Shown piece by piece: positions 8,255-15,880 of a stretch of 38,172 nt of DNA (positions are counted from its first letter, which is position 1; each line of letters starts with the position of its first letter). The notes under the pieces were generated by a model, which saw nothing but the letters and a program-made list of their open reading frames with translations, had not been told where the DNA came from and did not search any database. The position numbers and the translations under genes are program-made. The DNA is from Candidatus Gastranaerophilales bacterium (lineage in GTDB: Bacteria > Cyanobacteriota > Vampirovibrionia > Gastranaerophilales > Gastranaerophilaceae): positions 1 through 38,172 of the forward strand of contig CALUVI010000018.1 of assembly GCA_944324185.1 (NCBI GenBank), given 5' to 3'.

Positions 8255-8296
8255 CTTCTAAGCAGAGGGTCGCGCGTTCGAATCGCTCCGGGCGTA
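8255..8296 (+). repeat. Duplicate 3' end of tRNA-Arg (attachment-site-like direct repeat)
   Basis: It copies tRNA positions from the anticodon loop to the discriminator base and differs from 6634-6675 at one position only (T8287 for G6666, in the T-stem). It lacks a 5' half and cannot make a tRNA. It is presumably the original 3' end displaced by the integration event. Confidence 0.9.
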
Positions 8297-8301
8297 TAAA
8301 T

Positions 8302-8332
8302 AAAAAGAGACCAGTTTTTCGATCTCTTTTTA
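8302..8332 (+). terminator. Terminator hairpin after the displaced tRNA end
   Basis: AAAAAGAGA and TCTCTTTTT pair around a 12-base loop. It follows the duplicated tRNA end at the same distance as the 6685 hairpin follows the intact tRNA, so it is probably the original tRNA-Arg terminator. It may also serve the minus-strand LysR gene ending at 8380. Confidence 0.7.
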
Positions 8333-8379
8333 TTTACGCTTGCTTGTATTTGGGGAAATACTCTTTTGAATTTACGTCT

Positions 8380-9279
8380 CTATTCTATCTCTCCGAAGCA
8401 GTCTTTAAGTTTGTCAAGAAAAATCTTTGCAGCCGGAGAAAATACCCGATATTTCTTCCAGACAATATCTAAGCCTGATTCAAGTTTTGGCTTGAGAGGT
8501 TTGAAACATAGTTCGCTTTCTTCTGAAGTATTCACAAGTTTATCAAGAGTAATTGCATACCCGACACCTGCTTTTACCATTACTGCCGCATTGTAGACAA
8601 GATTTATTGTAGCGACTGTGTTTAAATTCTCAAACTCCCCTCTGAACCACTCAATAAATTCATTCTTTGACGAAGTTTTTCTCATTGCCTGTCTGGAATT
8701 AATAAGCGGCAAACCTCTTAAGTCCTCCAATTCAATATATTCTTTTTCTGCAAGCGGACTGTCTTTTCTCATCACAACGCCCCAGATATCTTTATCCGGA
8801 AGCGGTAGATTATCGTATTTTGACAAATCAACAGGCTGGATTAAAACTCCGAAGTCCAGAAGTCCTTTGTCCAGTTTTTCCGTAACATCTTCCGCATTAC
8901 CGCTGAACAGATGGAATTTAATTGCAGGGTATTCAGTCTGAATTTCTTTTATAATTTCTGCAATATGTTTCATGCAATCGGATTCACCGCCGCCTATGTA
9001 AACATCTCCGCTTACTGTATCGGTTATTGCCTGAAATTCTGCTTCGGTTTTTTCAACAAGATCAACAATTTCCTGGGCTCGGTTTCTTAATATCATTCCC
9101 TCAGGTGTAAGCGTAACCTTGTATTTTCCTCTCACAAAAAGTTTTTGTCCGAGTTCTTTTTCAAGTTCCTGAATCTGGCGCGTGAGTGTCGGCTGGGTAA
9201 GATGAAGCGAATTCGCCGCCCCTGTTATACTGCCCTCTCTTGCTACTGTTAAAAAATATTTTAATACTCTAAGCTCCAT
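8380..9279 (-). CDS. LysR-family transcriptional regulator
   Basis: A 299-residue regulator of usual LysR length. The N-terminal winged helix-turn-helix (about 1-60) shows the family pattern LKYFLTVAREGSITGAANSLHLTQPTLTRQIQELEKELG. The periplasmic-binding-like effector domain covers about 90-295. The divergently oriented alpha/beta hydrolase gene begins 167 bases away, the classic position of a LysR target, and the shared intergenic region would carry its binding sites. No strong ribosome binding site precedes the ATG. The effector cannot be predicted. Confidence 0.93.
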   Translation of the reverse strand: MELRVLKYFLTVAREGSITGAANSLHLTQPTLTRQIQELEKELGQKLFVRGKYKVTLTPEGMILRNRAQEIVDLVEKTEAEFQAITDTVSGDVYIGGGESDCMKHIAEIIKEIQTEYPAIKFHLFSGNAEDVTEKLDKGLLDFGVLIQPVDLSKYDNLPLPDKDIWGVVMRKDSPLAEKEYIELEDLRGLPLINSRQAMRKTSSKNEFIEWFRGEFENLNTVATINLVYNAAVMVKAGVGYAITLDKLVNTSEESELCFKPLKPKLESGLDIVWKKYRVFSPAAKIFLDKLKDCFGEIE

Positions 9280-9446
9280 AAAATAAGAATAATTTATTTA
9301 AATATGCCTGTCAAGCATTTTTTATTATGTAATATAAGTATTTGCTATTTTTAAAAAATGATAAATAATATGAGTATGACAAATAATAAGCTTTTTCTGA
9401 CACCAGAAATGACTTTGTTTAATTGAAAAAGTATAAGGAAAATAAT

Positions 9447-10343
9447 ATGGAAATAATAAAAGTCAAAACCCCGAGAGGTCTGGAACTTAAGGGGGCAATG
9501 TTTGGAGATACAAGTTCTGATACAGTTCTTATTATGCTAACCGGGATTTGTTCGAATGTTTTTCAAAACGAACTTTTGTATTCTACAGGAAAGCTTTTGG
9601 GCAAAAACGGAATTGCCTGTATAATTGCGCACGCTCATGATTCTTTTTCCTGCTTTGCGTACACTGATTTTTCAATAGGGAAGCAAAGACACGCCGGAGT
9701 TTTTAATGACGATTTCAGCAAGGTATATGAAGATGTTGAAAGCTACGTAAAATATGCAAAAGAACTCGGTTTCAAAAAAATAATTCTTGGCGGTCATTCT
9801 CTCGGCTCAAACAAAATCATACATTATTTAGGGAACACGCCTGATAATTTTATTGACTACTTTATAGTATCATCCCCTGTAGATTTGATGCACTGGTGGC
9901 AGATTATGCCTGATATTGATAAGTGCTTTGATATGGCTAAAAAATGGGTTAAAGAAGGGCGCGGAGATGATATTTTACCATTTCTTTTCGGTGGATTTTC
10001 ACCAATGACAGCCAATACGGTTTTAGGATTTTATAATGCCGAAAACCTTAAAAATTGCCCTGTTTTAAGCGGAGAAGGCGAAACAAAATCGCTTTATAAC
10101 ATAAAGCCGAACGGCTCATTTATTATAGGCTCACGTGATTCCGTAACGGGTGAAAGCCCTAAAAGATTTATGGAAACTCTAAATTCCCGGACAAGAAATC
10201 CGGAGGGGAATCAGGTTATAGAAGTTCAGGGAGCGTCACATATATTCTACGGAATGCATGATGAATATGCGCAGCTTATTCTTGACTGCATTGATCTTGG
10301 ATTAAACCGGATTCCGGATACAAAATCACTCATCAATGAGTAA
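9447..10343 (+). CDS. Alpha/beta hydrolase (serine esterase-like)
   Basis: A 298-residue predicted serine hydrolase. The nucleophile elbow is LGGHSLGSN with S118, and a late GASHIFYGMHDEY supplies the likely catalytic histidine. An acid is probably in GSRDSVTGES. An early LTGICSNVFQNE stretch fits the oxyanion-hole strand. The family resembles DUF1749/UPF0613-type hydrolases. The ATG at 9447 is preferred to a TTG at 9423 because AAGGAA sits 6-11 bases upstream. No signal peptide is seen, so it is cytoplasmic. It is divergent from the LysR gene and probably under its control. The substrate is unknown. Confidence 0.87.
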   Translation: MEIIKVKTPRGLELKGAMFGDTSSDTVLIMLTGICSNVFQNELLYSTGKLLGKNGIACIIAHAHDSFSCFAYTDFSIGKQRHAGVFNDDFSKVYEDVESYVKYAKELGFKKIILGGHSLGSNKIIHYLGNTPDNFIDYFIVSSPVDLMHWWQIMPDIDKCFDMAKKWVKEGRGDDILPFLFGGFSPMTANTVLGFYNAENLKNCPVLSGEGETKSLYNIKPNGSFIIGSRDSVTGESPKRFMETLNSRTRNPEGNQVIEVQGASHIFYGMHDEYAQLILDCIDLGLNRIPDTKSLINE

Positions 10344-10385
10344 TTAATATTGACAAAATATGGGCAATAGTAAATAATATAAATA

Positions 10386-10465
10386 CAGGGTGGCAGTTTA
10401 CCAGACTGCCGGATACTCTTAGAAGCTTGAACGGTTCTTATTTATTAGAATAAGAGCCGTTTTTT
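10386..10465 (+). ncRNA. Candidate small RNA with its own promoter and terminator
   Basis: A consensus TTGACA at 10350-10355 is followed by an AT-rich -10 region (AATAAT at 10373-10378 or TAATAT at 10375-10380). Downstream are a hairpin GGCAGT (10392-10397)/ACTGCC (10405-10410) and a strong terminator stem AACGGTTCTTATT (10430-10442)/AATAAGAGCCGTT (10449-10461) with a T run. No open reading frame of note lies between. A transcript of about 75-80 nt is implied. No known RNA family is recognised. The alternative is that the terminator simply serves the hydrolase gene ending at 10343 and the promoter match is chance. Confidence 0.45.
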
Positions 10466-10637
10466 AATATGTACAAAATCAAAAAGATTAAAATTAAACT
10501 CAAATTGAAATCGTTCATATCAGCCCCCTTTCTAGTCGGGAACCAACCCGAAGCTTGAAATAATGTTGTAAGCAGTTCCTTTCTAAAAAGAGTCTCTTTT
10601 ACCCTGTAGGACTATATTACCATTAAATTTGATATTT

Positions 10638-10823
10638 TTATAGAGATTCTTCGGATTCATATCCTCATTGTATATGTTATATAGTTTGGTGACAAAAATT
10701 GTTTTTTCTTAACAATAGAAGAATAAAAGATAGCATATAACGATGCGGTAAATCTTTGGGCTGGTAGTCTACACGCCAGGTTTGCCGTCATTCAGAGGGC
10801 GTGAGCCCGAAGAATCTCTATAA
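10638..10823. repeat. Nested inverted-repeat structure (MITE-like or structured RNA)
   Basis: An exact 17-bp inverted repeat closes the element: TTATAGAGATTCTTCGG (10638-10654) and CCGAAGAATCTCTATAA (10807-10823). Inside it, CATTGTATATG near 10666 and CATATAACGATG (10734-10745) pair with one bulge, and ATTGTT (10698-10703) pairs with AACAAT (10711-10716). The right part contains GTCATTCAGAG (10787-10797), which pairs exactly with CTCTGAATGAC at 10902-10912 outside it. No gene is seen between 10466 and 11050. Confidence 0.6.
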
Positions 10824-10842
10824 CTTCAAACCATTCCGGTCT

Positions 10843-10953
10843 CTATTCACTCCTCACTATTCACCTAAAAAGGGTTTCTTCGCCCCTGAATTGTTGTTGG
10901 GCTCTGAATGACGGAGCTCTGGACATTAACAAATAAATCGGGCTTTAGCCCGA
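10843..10953. repeat. Cluster of dispersed short repeats
   Basis: Three repeat types sit together. CTATTCACTCCTCACTATTCAC (10843-10864) recurs exactly as its reverse complement at 23112-23133. A 39-mer at 10874-10912 recurs at 24563-24601 with 34 of 39 identities. TCGGGC-TTTA-GCCCGA (10938-10953) is one member of a palindromic family also found at 12606, 19864 and, in TCAGG form, 23164 and 33292. Confidence 0.7.
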
Positions 10954-11020
10954 CAATAACTTTCTCGTGTAATACCCTGATGGATAATACAAAAAATCTT
11001 GAATTATATTACCATTACAA

Positions 11021-11037
11021 TGCAGAAAAATTCTGCA
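11021..11037 (+). promoter_or_regulatory. Hairpin abutting the ribosome binding site of the ferritin-like gene
   Basis: TGCAGAA (11021-11027) pairs perfectly with TTCTGCA (11031-11037) around a three-base loop. The stem ends exactly where the AGAAAGGGG ribosome binding region (11037-11045) begins, ahead of the ATG at 11051. It could affect initiation or message stability. Confidence 0.4.
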
Positions 11038-11050
11038 GAAAGGGGATATA

Positions 11051-12364
11051 ATGAATCCGTTAAAAGAAAAGGGTATACCTGTAGAAAAACAGATAAGAAA
11101 CTGGCATCAGATTGTCGGAAAACCTTACAACAAAGTTGAGGTTGATTGTTATACCAGAACAAGACAAATTTTAATGAACGGTATAGAAGTTGAAGCCTGG
11201 GGTTTTAAACACCAGCTTAACAGGTTTGTACCGGACAACAATGATAAAGAACTTATTGCAAGGATAAGCAGGATAGAAGATTCGCAGCAGGCGACTGCAA
11301 ACTGGATGGGACCGGCTGATCAGTCGGTACTTGAGACAACATTGGGATATGAACAGGTTGCGGTAGATTTGACTGCCTGGATGGCGCAGAATGAACCTGA
11401 TCCTTATGTAAAAGAAACTTTTGACTTCGGGCTTCTTGAGGATTTTGATCATTTATACAGATATTCTCAGTTTGCGTATATGACAGAAGGTTTTGAACCT
11501 GATGATATCGTACAGGGGCAGACCGATGTTATAGTAGGACGTCCTACCCAGCATCATCATAACTGCAACGGGCTGAGAATCAGAAAGCATTATGATAAAA
11601 AGACTGCCCATCCGCAGACAAAAGTTAATATCCTGACACTTTTATCAGGTGAGCAGCAAACCCATAATTATTATGCAGAACACGGTTTTATGTACGGCGA
11701 CCATGTTTTAAGAGAAACTTACGCTGAGATTAAAGATGTCGAAGAAGAACACGTTACAATGTATGAGTCTTTAATAGATCCGACAGAAACTATGTGGGAA
11801 AAATTCCTTATTCACGAATTTACCGAGGTTTGTAACTACTATACCTGTATGGAAGACGAGCCGGACGATAGAATCAAAAAGACATGGGAATTGTTCCTTG
11901 ATATAGAACTCGGACACTTGCAGGCTGCGGCAGAATTGTTTAAGAAATACGAAAAGCGTGATCCGGAAGAAGTAATCGGAACAGAAATCGTTATTCCGTG
12001 CAGGTTTAAGTCACAAAAAGAATACGTTCAGAAAGTTCTGGAAAAAGAAGTTGATAAGCGTCTTGAAGCAGAGGGAGAATATACTACGATAAAGAAACTC
12101 AGAGAAGACTGGCAAAGTTATAAAGTTCAGGAAAAACAAAACGAGATAAGTTCGCCATCTGAAAACGCAATTCGTCTTGCAGGAATTTACCACGACAGAG
12201 ATATAGTTGCGGCTGATGAAGAACTTAAGGATAAAGAGGTTGATTTATTGAAGAAAGGACTTCAGAAAGTCGGGTTAGCGAATAATACAGTAATGCCTGA
12301 TGAATTGGAGAAAATGATAGAAAAACACGAAGCAAGAGAAGAAGAGAAGGAAAAATTGATTTAG
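11051..12364 (+). CDS. Putative ferritin-like (four-helix, metal-binding) protein of unknown function
   Basis: A 437-residue cytoplasmic protein without signal peptide. It has repeated carboxylate-histidine motifs of ferritin-like diiron proteins: GYEQVAVD early, FDHLYRYSQ, GEQQTHNYYAEHG, IKDVEEEHVTMYESL and LFLDIELGHLQAAAEL. Several ExxH motifs about 30-50 residues apart fit a four-helix bundle with a dinuclear metal site, but the exact ligand set is not certain. The C-terminal third is highly charged and helical (many Glu and Lys) and ends in a run of acidic/basic residues. It is monocistronic: a strong AAAGGGG ribosome site and a hairpin lie upstream, and a terminator follows at 12378. Role could be oxidative-stress or iron handling; that is inference from the fold guess. 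Confidence 0.6.
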   Translation: MNPLKEKGIPVEKQIRNWHQIVGKPYNKVEVDCYTRTRQILMNGIEVEAWGFKHQLNRFVPDNNDKELIARISRIEDSQQATANWMGPADQSVLETTLGYEQVAVDLTAWMAQNEPDPYVKETFDFGLLEDFDHLYRYSQFAYMTEGFEPDDIVQGQTDVIVGRPTQHHHNCNGLRIRKHYDKKTAHPQTKVNILTLLSGEQQTHNYYAEHGFMYGDHVLRETYAEIKDVEEEHVTMYESLIDPTETMWEKFLIHEFTEVCNYYTCMEDEPDDRIKKTWELFLDIELGHLQAAAELFKKYEKRDPEEVIGTEIVIPCRFKSQKEYVQKVLEKEVDKRLEAEGEYTTIKKLREDWQSYKVQEKQNEISSPSENAIRLAGIYHDRDIVAADEELKDKEVDLLKKGLQKVGLANNTVMPDELEKMIEKHEAREEEKEKLI

Positions 12365-12377
12365 AATTTATTCATAT

Positions 12378-12400
12378 AAGGGGGCTTAACGCCCCTTTTT
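12378..12400 (+). terminator. Rho-independent terminator after the ferritin-like gene
   Basis: AAGGGGGC, a TTAAC loop, and GCCCCTTTTT form a GC-rich hairpin with a T run 14 bases after the stop codon at 12364. Confidence 0.85.
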
Positions 12401-12648
12401 ATTTTAATTTTAATTTGTTATGCCGGTTAGAAGTTAAATATTAAAAATTTATCAGTAACTTATCGACAAATTTTAAAAAATTTTGTATAATTGACTCAAA
12501 TGTGTGTAAAAGTTATTGTCGGGTTAGTAAATCCGCCCTGCATTGTTGTAGTACAACTTGCAAGCTATAAATGCTGGGTGAAATCCGACAAAAACTGAAC
12601 ATAAATCGGGTAAGCTTGCCCGACAAAATAATTAAAGAGGTGTATTAT
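12401..12648. other. Intergenic region with palindromic repeats
   Basis: TCGGG-TAAGCTT-CCCGA type palindrome at 12606-12623 belongs to the same family as 10938-10953. A looser inverted pair, TGTCGGGTT near 12517 and ATCCGACA near 12582, encloses about 60 bases. Translation of part of this region makes a spurious N-terminal extension of the following gene. Confidence 0.5.
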
Positions 12649-12912
12649 ATGAAAATCAATGCAGTTAATGGTACAAATCAACCCGCTTTCCAGAAGGTTA
12701 ATCAAAAATATTTGAAATGGGCAGAAAAGGATTATAAATTAATGAAAAATATCGGAACTGAATGGTATGAATCACTATGTGATGATGTCATTCTTTTCAA
12801 AGATGTTTCAAAACAAGATGCAATTGATACAATAAATGCGGCAAGAAAATATGTTACAAAAGGCAGCATGAAAGCTTATGAGACCTTGTTAAAAAACATA
12901 CAAAAATCTTAA
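12649..12912 (+). CDS. Small lineage-type protein of unknown function
   Basis: An 87-residue protein with no recognised domain. It starts MKINAVNGTNQPAFQKV, an N-terminal style (short polar leader then PAF or SF plus a basic residue) that resembles another protein here (21393) and that I associate with Gastranaerophilales orphan proteins. The rest is helical and charged. The start at 12649 is chosen over 12571 because AAAGAGGTG lies just upstream and the upstream part overlaps a palindromic repeat. The gene is convergent with the minus-strand gene at 12909 and overlaps it by four bases. Confidence 0.6.
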   Translation: MKINAVNGTNQPAFQKVNQKYLKWAEKDYKLMKNIGTEWYESLCDDVILFKDVSKQDAIDTINAARKYVTKGSMKAYETLLKNIQKS

Positions 12913-13754
12913 TCAACAAGCTCGCTTATATTATTCCCGGCAATAGCGCCTAATCCCATGCCGACAAGAGAGCCTACGGAACCAAAATATTTTGCGCCAA
13001 GCGCTCCGCCGTAACCGATTCCTGCAATGGAGCTTGCAAAATTTACTGCGGATTTTGCAGTAGCTTTAATTGCATTCTCGCCGTCTGAAATTTCTTTAAC
13101 CAGATGTGCTGCTTCTAATCCCCCTAAAACCGCTCCACCGATTTTGGTTGTCCTTGTCATTGCACGGGCTGTAAGTTCACCAAAAGGGGATTTAGTGATA
13201 AACTGTTTTGCACGAATATAAATAGGATTCTCTTTTGTTGATGTTATATTTTCTATTTTTGTATCAATAGGAGTTTCTTTAACATCAAATTTATTTATAA
13301 CAAATTGTTTCAGCTTTGTATCCCACAAAGTCGTATCATTCTTCAATAACCACTTCGCAAACTTCGGACAAGGGCTTGTTGCGGGGTTTACAAATTTATG
13401 CAGCAATGTTCCTCTAAAAAATGAAAACGGATGCTGGGCTTTTTTGTAGTCATAAGAGGGGGTAAAAGATCTGCCTTCCGCACCTGACTTAATTTGTGAA
13501 TAAGCGGATTTCATATCCCGCCAGTCCTCGGGAGCGTTCAAGACAGCAAGTGACACAAGTCCGGCTGCCGGAATATAATCATCTGCTTCAATTTTGTCCG
13601 GAACCCTCTCAACACGTCTGAAAATCGGGCAAACATCAAATATTGAAGAGAGTTTATTCTCTTTATCCACGCGCTTTTTAACCTCCTCATAATCCTGCTG
13701 GATTTGAGGAAATTTGCCCAGCTCATTCTGATATAGTACCGGATTGATTTCTGA
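12909..13754 (-). CDS. Protein of unknown function with C-terminal glycine-zipper segment
   Basis: A 281-residue protein with no recognised domain. The last 60 residues are Gly/Ala-rich and small (KIGGAVLGGLEAAHL, then GIGYGGALGAKYFGSVGSL and VGMGLGAIAGN), a pattern of glycine-zipper membrane-associating segments like those of some toxins and outer-membrane stability proteins. The N-terminal two thirds are mixed and charged, with SFFRGTLLHKF and a Cys-Pro-containing stretch. The GTG at 13754 is preferred over GTG at 13778 because AGAAGG stands seven bases before it. It could be a secreted or membrane-inserting effector, but there is no signal peptide to support this. Confidence 0.55.
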   Translation of the reverse strand, partial: SEINPVLYQNELGKFPQIQQDYEEVKKRVDKENKLSSIFDVCPIFRRVERVPDKIEADDYIPAAGLVSLAVLNAPEDWRDMKSAYSQIKSGAEGRSFTPSYDYKKAQHPFSFFRGTLLHKFVNPATSPCPKFAKWLLKNDTTLWDTKLKQFVINKFDVKETPIDTKIENITSTKENPIYIRAKQFITKSPFGELTARAMTRTTKIGGAVLGGLEAAHLVKEISDGENAIKATAKSAVNFASSIAGIGYGGALGAKYFGSVGSLVGMGLGAIAGNNISELVD

Positions 13755-13889
13755 CACAATAATACCTTCTTTTACCACACTATATTTATATAAAGTATTT
13801 TTGTCAGCAAAAATTGCGCAAACTTACAGAAAGTTAAATTTTTTTAAGAAATCTCAGCCGGCATTTAAAGGATATAGATAAGCATAAGA

Positions 13890-14516
13890 CTATGAGTCTT
13901 TTAAATGCTTAAAGTGCTTATAAATATACAAAATACCGAGGATTCCAAAAACAACAACAATCAAAATATCGAATTTATGCCAGAGGTGTTTAAACATTTC
14001 CATATTCTGCCCGAATTTTACTCCGACATAAACCAGCAGATAACTCCAGACAAGCGAGCCGAGGAATGTAAGCGTAAAAAATATTCTTTTCTTTGCCTTT
14101 AAAATCCCGGCAGGAAGTGAGATAAAAGTTCTTATTACAGGAAGCATTCTGCAAATAAAAAATGCCCAATCTCCGTATTTTTCAACCCATTTATCAGCAT
14201 CTTCCAGATCTTTTTTAGAAACTAAGAAATATTTTCCGTATTTTTCAACAAATTTACGTCCGCCGAAGTATCCGAGGTAGTATGATGGAATTGAACCTAA
14301 TACGCATCCGAATGCTCCTGCCCACGCTGCAACGTGAAAGTTCATTTCACCTTTGCTTACAATATATCCTGCAAAAGGTAATATTGCTTCGCTCGGAAGC
14401 GGGATATTGCAGGACTCTATTGCCATAAGAAGGCTTATACCAAACGGTCCAAGATATGTTATAACGTGTTCAATAAAATTCACAAGATGTGCTAATATAA
14501 GATTTATAAATTCCAT
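13890..14516 (-). CDS. DedA-family membrane protein
   Basis: A 208-residue integral membrane protein of the DedA/SNARE-associated family, several members of which flip undecaprenyl phosphate or phospholipids across the inner membrane. Family motifs are present: ESCNIPLPSEAILPFAGY near residues 34-51 and FICRMLPVIRTFISLPAG around 120-137, the latter carrying the conserved arginines. Four or five hydrophobic segments span the length. It stands alone with the same orientation as the potassium uptake operon that lies upstream of it on the minus strand, separated from it by 82 bases. Which DedA subfamily is not resolvable here. Confidence 0.93.
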   Translation of the reverse strand: MEFINLILAHLVNFIEHVITYLGPFGISLLMAIESCNIPLPSEAILPFAGYIVSKGEMNFHVAAWAGAFGCVLGSIPSYYLGYFGGRKFVEKYGKYFLVSKKDLEDADKWVEKYGDWAFFICRMLPVIRTFISLPAGILKAKKRIFFTLTFLGSLVWSYLLVYVGVKFGQNMEMFKHLWHKFDILIVVVFGILGILYIYKHFKHLKDS

Positions 14517-14598
14517 AAAACTCCCCCGATTCTTTTTCTCGTATTATACAGGAAACAAAATCCGTTTTAAAGTTATTGCGCGCTTGAGCAGAATGTCT

Positions 14599-15222
14599 TT
14601 ATCCCCTGTCAAGCAGGGTATTAACGGAATCATAGATTTTTTGAAAAGTTTGATTAGGCGCAAGCTTCGGACATCTTCGCATTGTATTTCCTTTTGTATA
14701 TGAGCTTAAAACATCTGTAAGTTCCGCAAGCGGCTTAATTATGTTTTTGGCAAGCGTTCTCATAAGCAGAATCCCCAAAGCCCAGGTCATAATTGCAAGG
14801 AAGGTTATAACCCACGCGGCTGCCGAACTCAGCCTTTTTGCACTTAATGCCGCGTCTTTCATAGCAAGCCTGTTAAGACGCGAAAGTTCAATGATATTAT
14901 CTACGGTAATTTCTTTATACTCAGCATTCTTAAATCCCTTTTTATAGTTTTTTTCAATTTTTTTAATAGCCCCTGCTTCGCCTTTTTCGGTAATATTTGC
15001 TTCTCCGTCTCTGAGCGCCTGTTCAAAAAGCTTTATATCTTTTTTTATCGTAAGCGCAGACATCATTTGCTCGGTTATATAAAGAGAGCGTGTATTATGT
15101 TCGTTTATTTGTTCAATTGCAGGTGCCAGCCTAAAAAACCCTCTAATCCCTGCTATAGCCAGAATTGTTGAAAAAATTAATATCAAAATAAAAGAAGAGT
15201 AAAAAGATTTTGAAAAGTTCAT
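14599..15222 (-). CDS. 4HB/HAMP sensor-like membrane protein without output domain
   Basis: A 207-residue protein with an N-terminal membrane helix (about 7-29), an extracytoplasmic helical region of about 100 residues resembling four-helix-bundle chemoreceptor input domains, a second membrane helix (about 136-157), and a HAMP-like segment (LAKNIIKPLAELTDVLSSYTKGN). It ends shortly after HAMP with no kinase, receptor or cyclase module. Its ATG overlaps the stop of the KtrA-like gene as TAATG, so it is co-translated with the potassium uptake regulator. It may sense the envelope or ions and act on the KtrAB system through protein contact. Truncation of a longer receptor is an alternative, although the tight coupling argues for a selected gene. 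Confidence 0.75.
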   Translation of the reverse strand: MNFSKSFYSSFILILIFSTILAIAGIRGFFRLAPAIEQINEHNTRSLYITEQMMSALTIKKDIKLFEQALRDGEANITEKGEAGAIKKIEKNYKKGFKNAEYKEITVDNIIELSRLNRLAMKDAALSAKRLSSAAAWVITFLAIMTWALGILLMRTLAKNIIKPLAELTDVLSSYTKGNTMRRCPKLAPNQTFQKIYDSVNTLLDRG

Positions 15223-15869
15223 TATTTATTCTCCTCAATCATTTTTGCAATAGCATCCTCCGTGCATACAAGAAGAAGCTTATCTTTTGTATCCAAAATT
15301 TCGTTTGGAAAAGGTCTTGTAAGTTTGTTTCCTTTTTTGATTGCAGCGACAATAATTCCGTATTTGTTCGGAAGAGCCAGTTCTATTAAATTTTTACCTT
15401 CCATAAACGGCTGTACGTTAATTTCCAGGAGCTGAATGTTTTCAGAGGTTTCATCGTTGATAATATTCTGGAAAAGAATTTTGTACGCAAACTTTTTTCC
15501 ATACTCCGCATCCGGATTGATAACGTTCTTTGCGCCGACTGCCTTAAGAATTCTCTCATGAATTTTATCAGTCGCCCGTGCAATAATATTTTCACACCCC
15601 ATTTGTTTCAGAATGGCAGTAGTTAAAATAGAAGGTTCTCTTGCTCCGATTGCACAAATAACAACATCTCTCTCCTTCGGACAAAGCCTTGCCATAGCAG
15701 TTTCGTCAGTTGCATCAAGACAAATTGCATCGTCTAAAAAACTGGCAGCTTCTTCTACAAGTTCCTTATCAGAATCAGCCGCAATAACTTCTGCCCCTTT
15801 TTCGGATAAAGTTCTTGCAAGCGACATTCCAAATTGTCCCAAACCTATTATTAACACTTGTGTAGACAT
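15222..15869 (-). CDS. ktrA: KtrA/TrkA-family potassium uptake regulator
   Basis: A 215-residue cytoplasmic RCK protein that gates a Ktr/Trk potassium channel subunit. The N-terminal Rossmann domain has the nucleotide-binding loop GLGQFG (9-14) after strand VLIIG, with an acidic residue D32 at the end of the second strand, fitting NAD(H)/ATP binding. A C-terminal RCK_C domain runs from about 135 to 215 (LPNKYGIIVAAIKKGNKL...PNEILDTKDKLLLVC). One copy of each domain, as in KtrA, rather than the tandem copies of TrkA. It begins 11 bases after the KtrB-like gene ends and is coupled to the following HAMP protein. Confidence 0.92.
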   Translation of the reverse strand: MSTQVLIIGLGQFGMSLARTLSEKGAEVIAADSDKELVEEAASFLDDAICLDATDETAMARLCPKERDVVICAIGAREPSILTTAILKQMGCENIIARATDKIHERILKAVGAKNVINPDAEYGKKFAYKILFQNIINDETSENIQLLEINVQPFMEGKNLIELALPNKYGIIVAAIKKGNKLTRPFPNEILDTKDKLLLVCTEDAIAKMIEENK

Positions 15870-15880
15870 TATTTTATCTC

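Larger units (their letters stand above)
6634..8296. mobile_element. Remnant tRNA-bounded genomic islet carrying a Fic gene
   Basis: The last 42 nt of tRNA-Arg (6634-6675) are repeated at 8255-8296 with 41 of 42 identities. The two copies bound 1.6 kb that contains only the Fic gene and AT-rich noncoding DNA. This is the usual scar of an integrative element that enters the 3' end of a tRNA gene and restores it. No integrase or excisionase gene lies between the copies, so the element is either a decayed remnant or is mobilised from elsewhere. Boundaries are clear; the mobility history is inferred. Confidence 0.7.

Noticed and set aside
8255..8296. A second functional tRNA-Arg
   Set aside because: Only the 3' half is present; no acceptor 5' strand or D-arm can be found upstream.
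10466..11020. A known riboswitch ahead of the ferritin-like gene
   Set aside because: Stems are present, but I could not match any conserved riboswitch core, and the structure better fits intergenic repeats.
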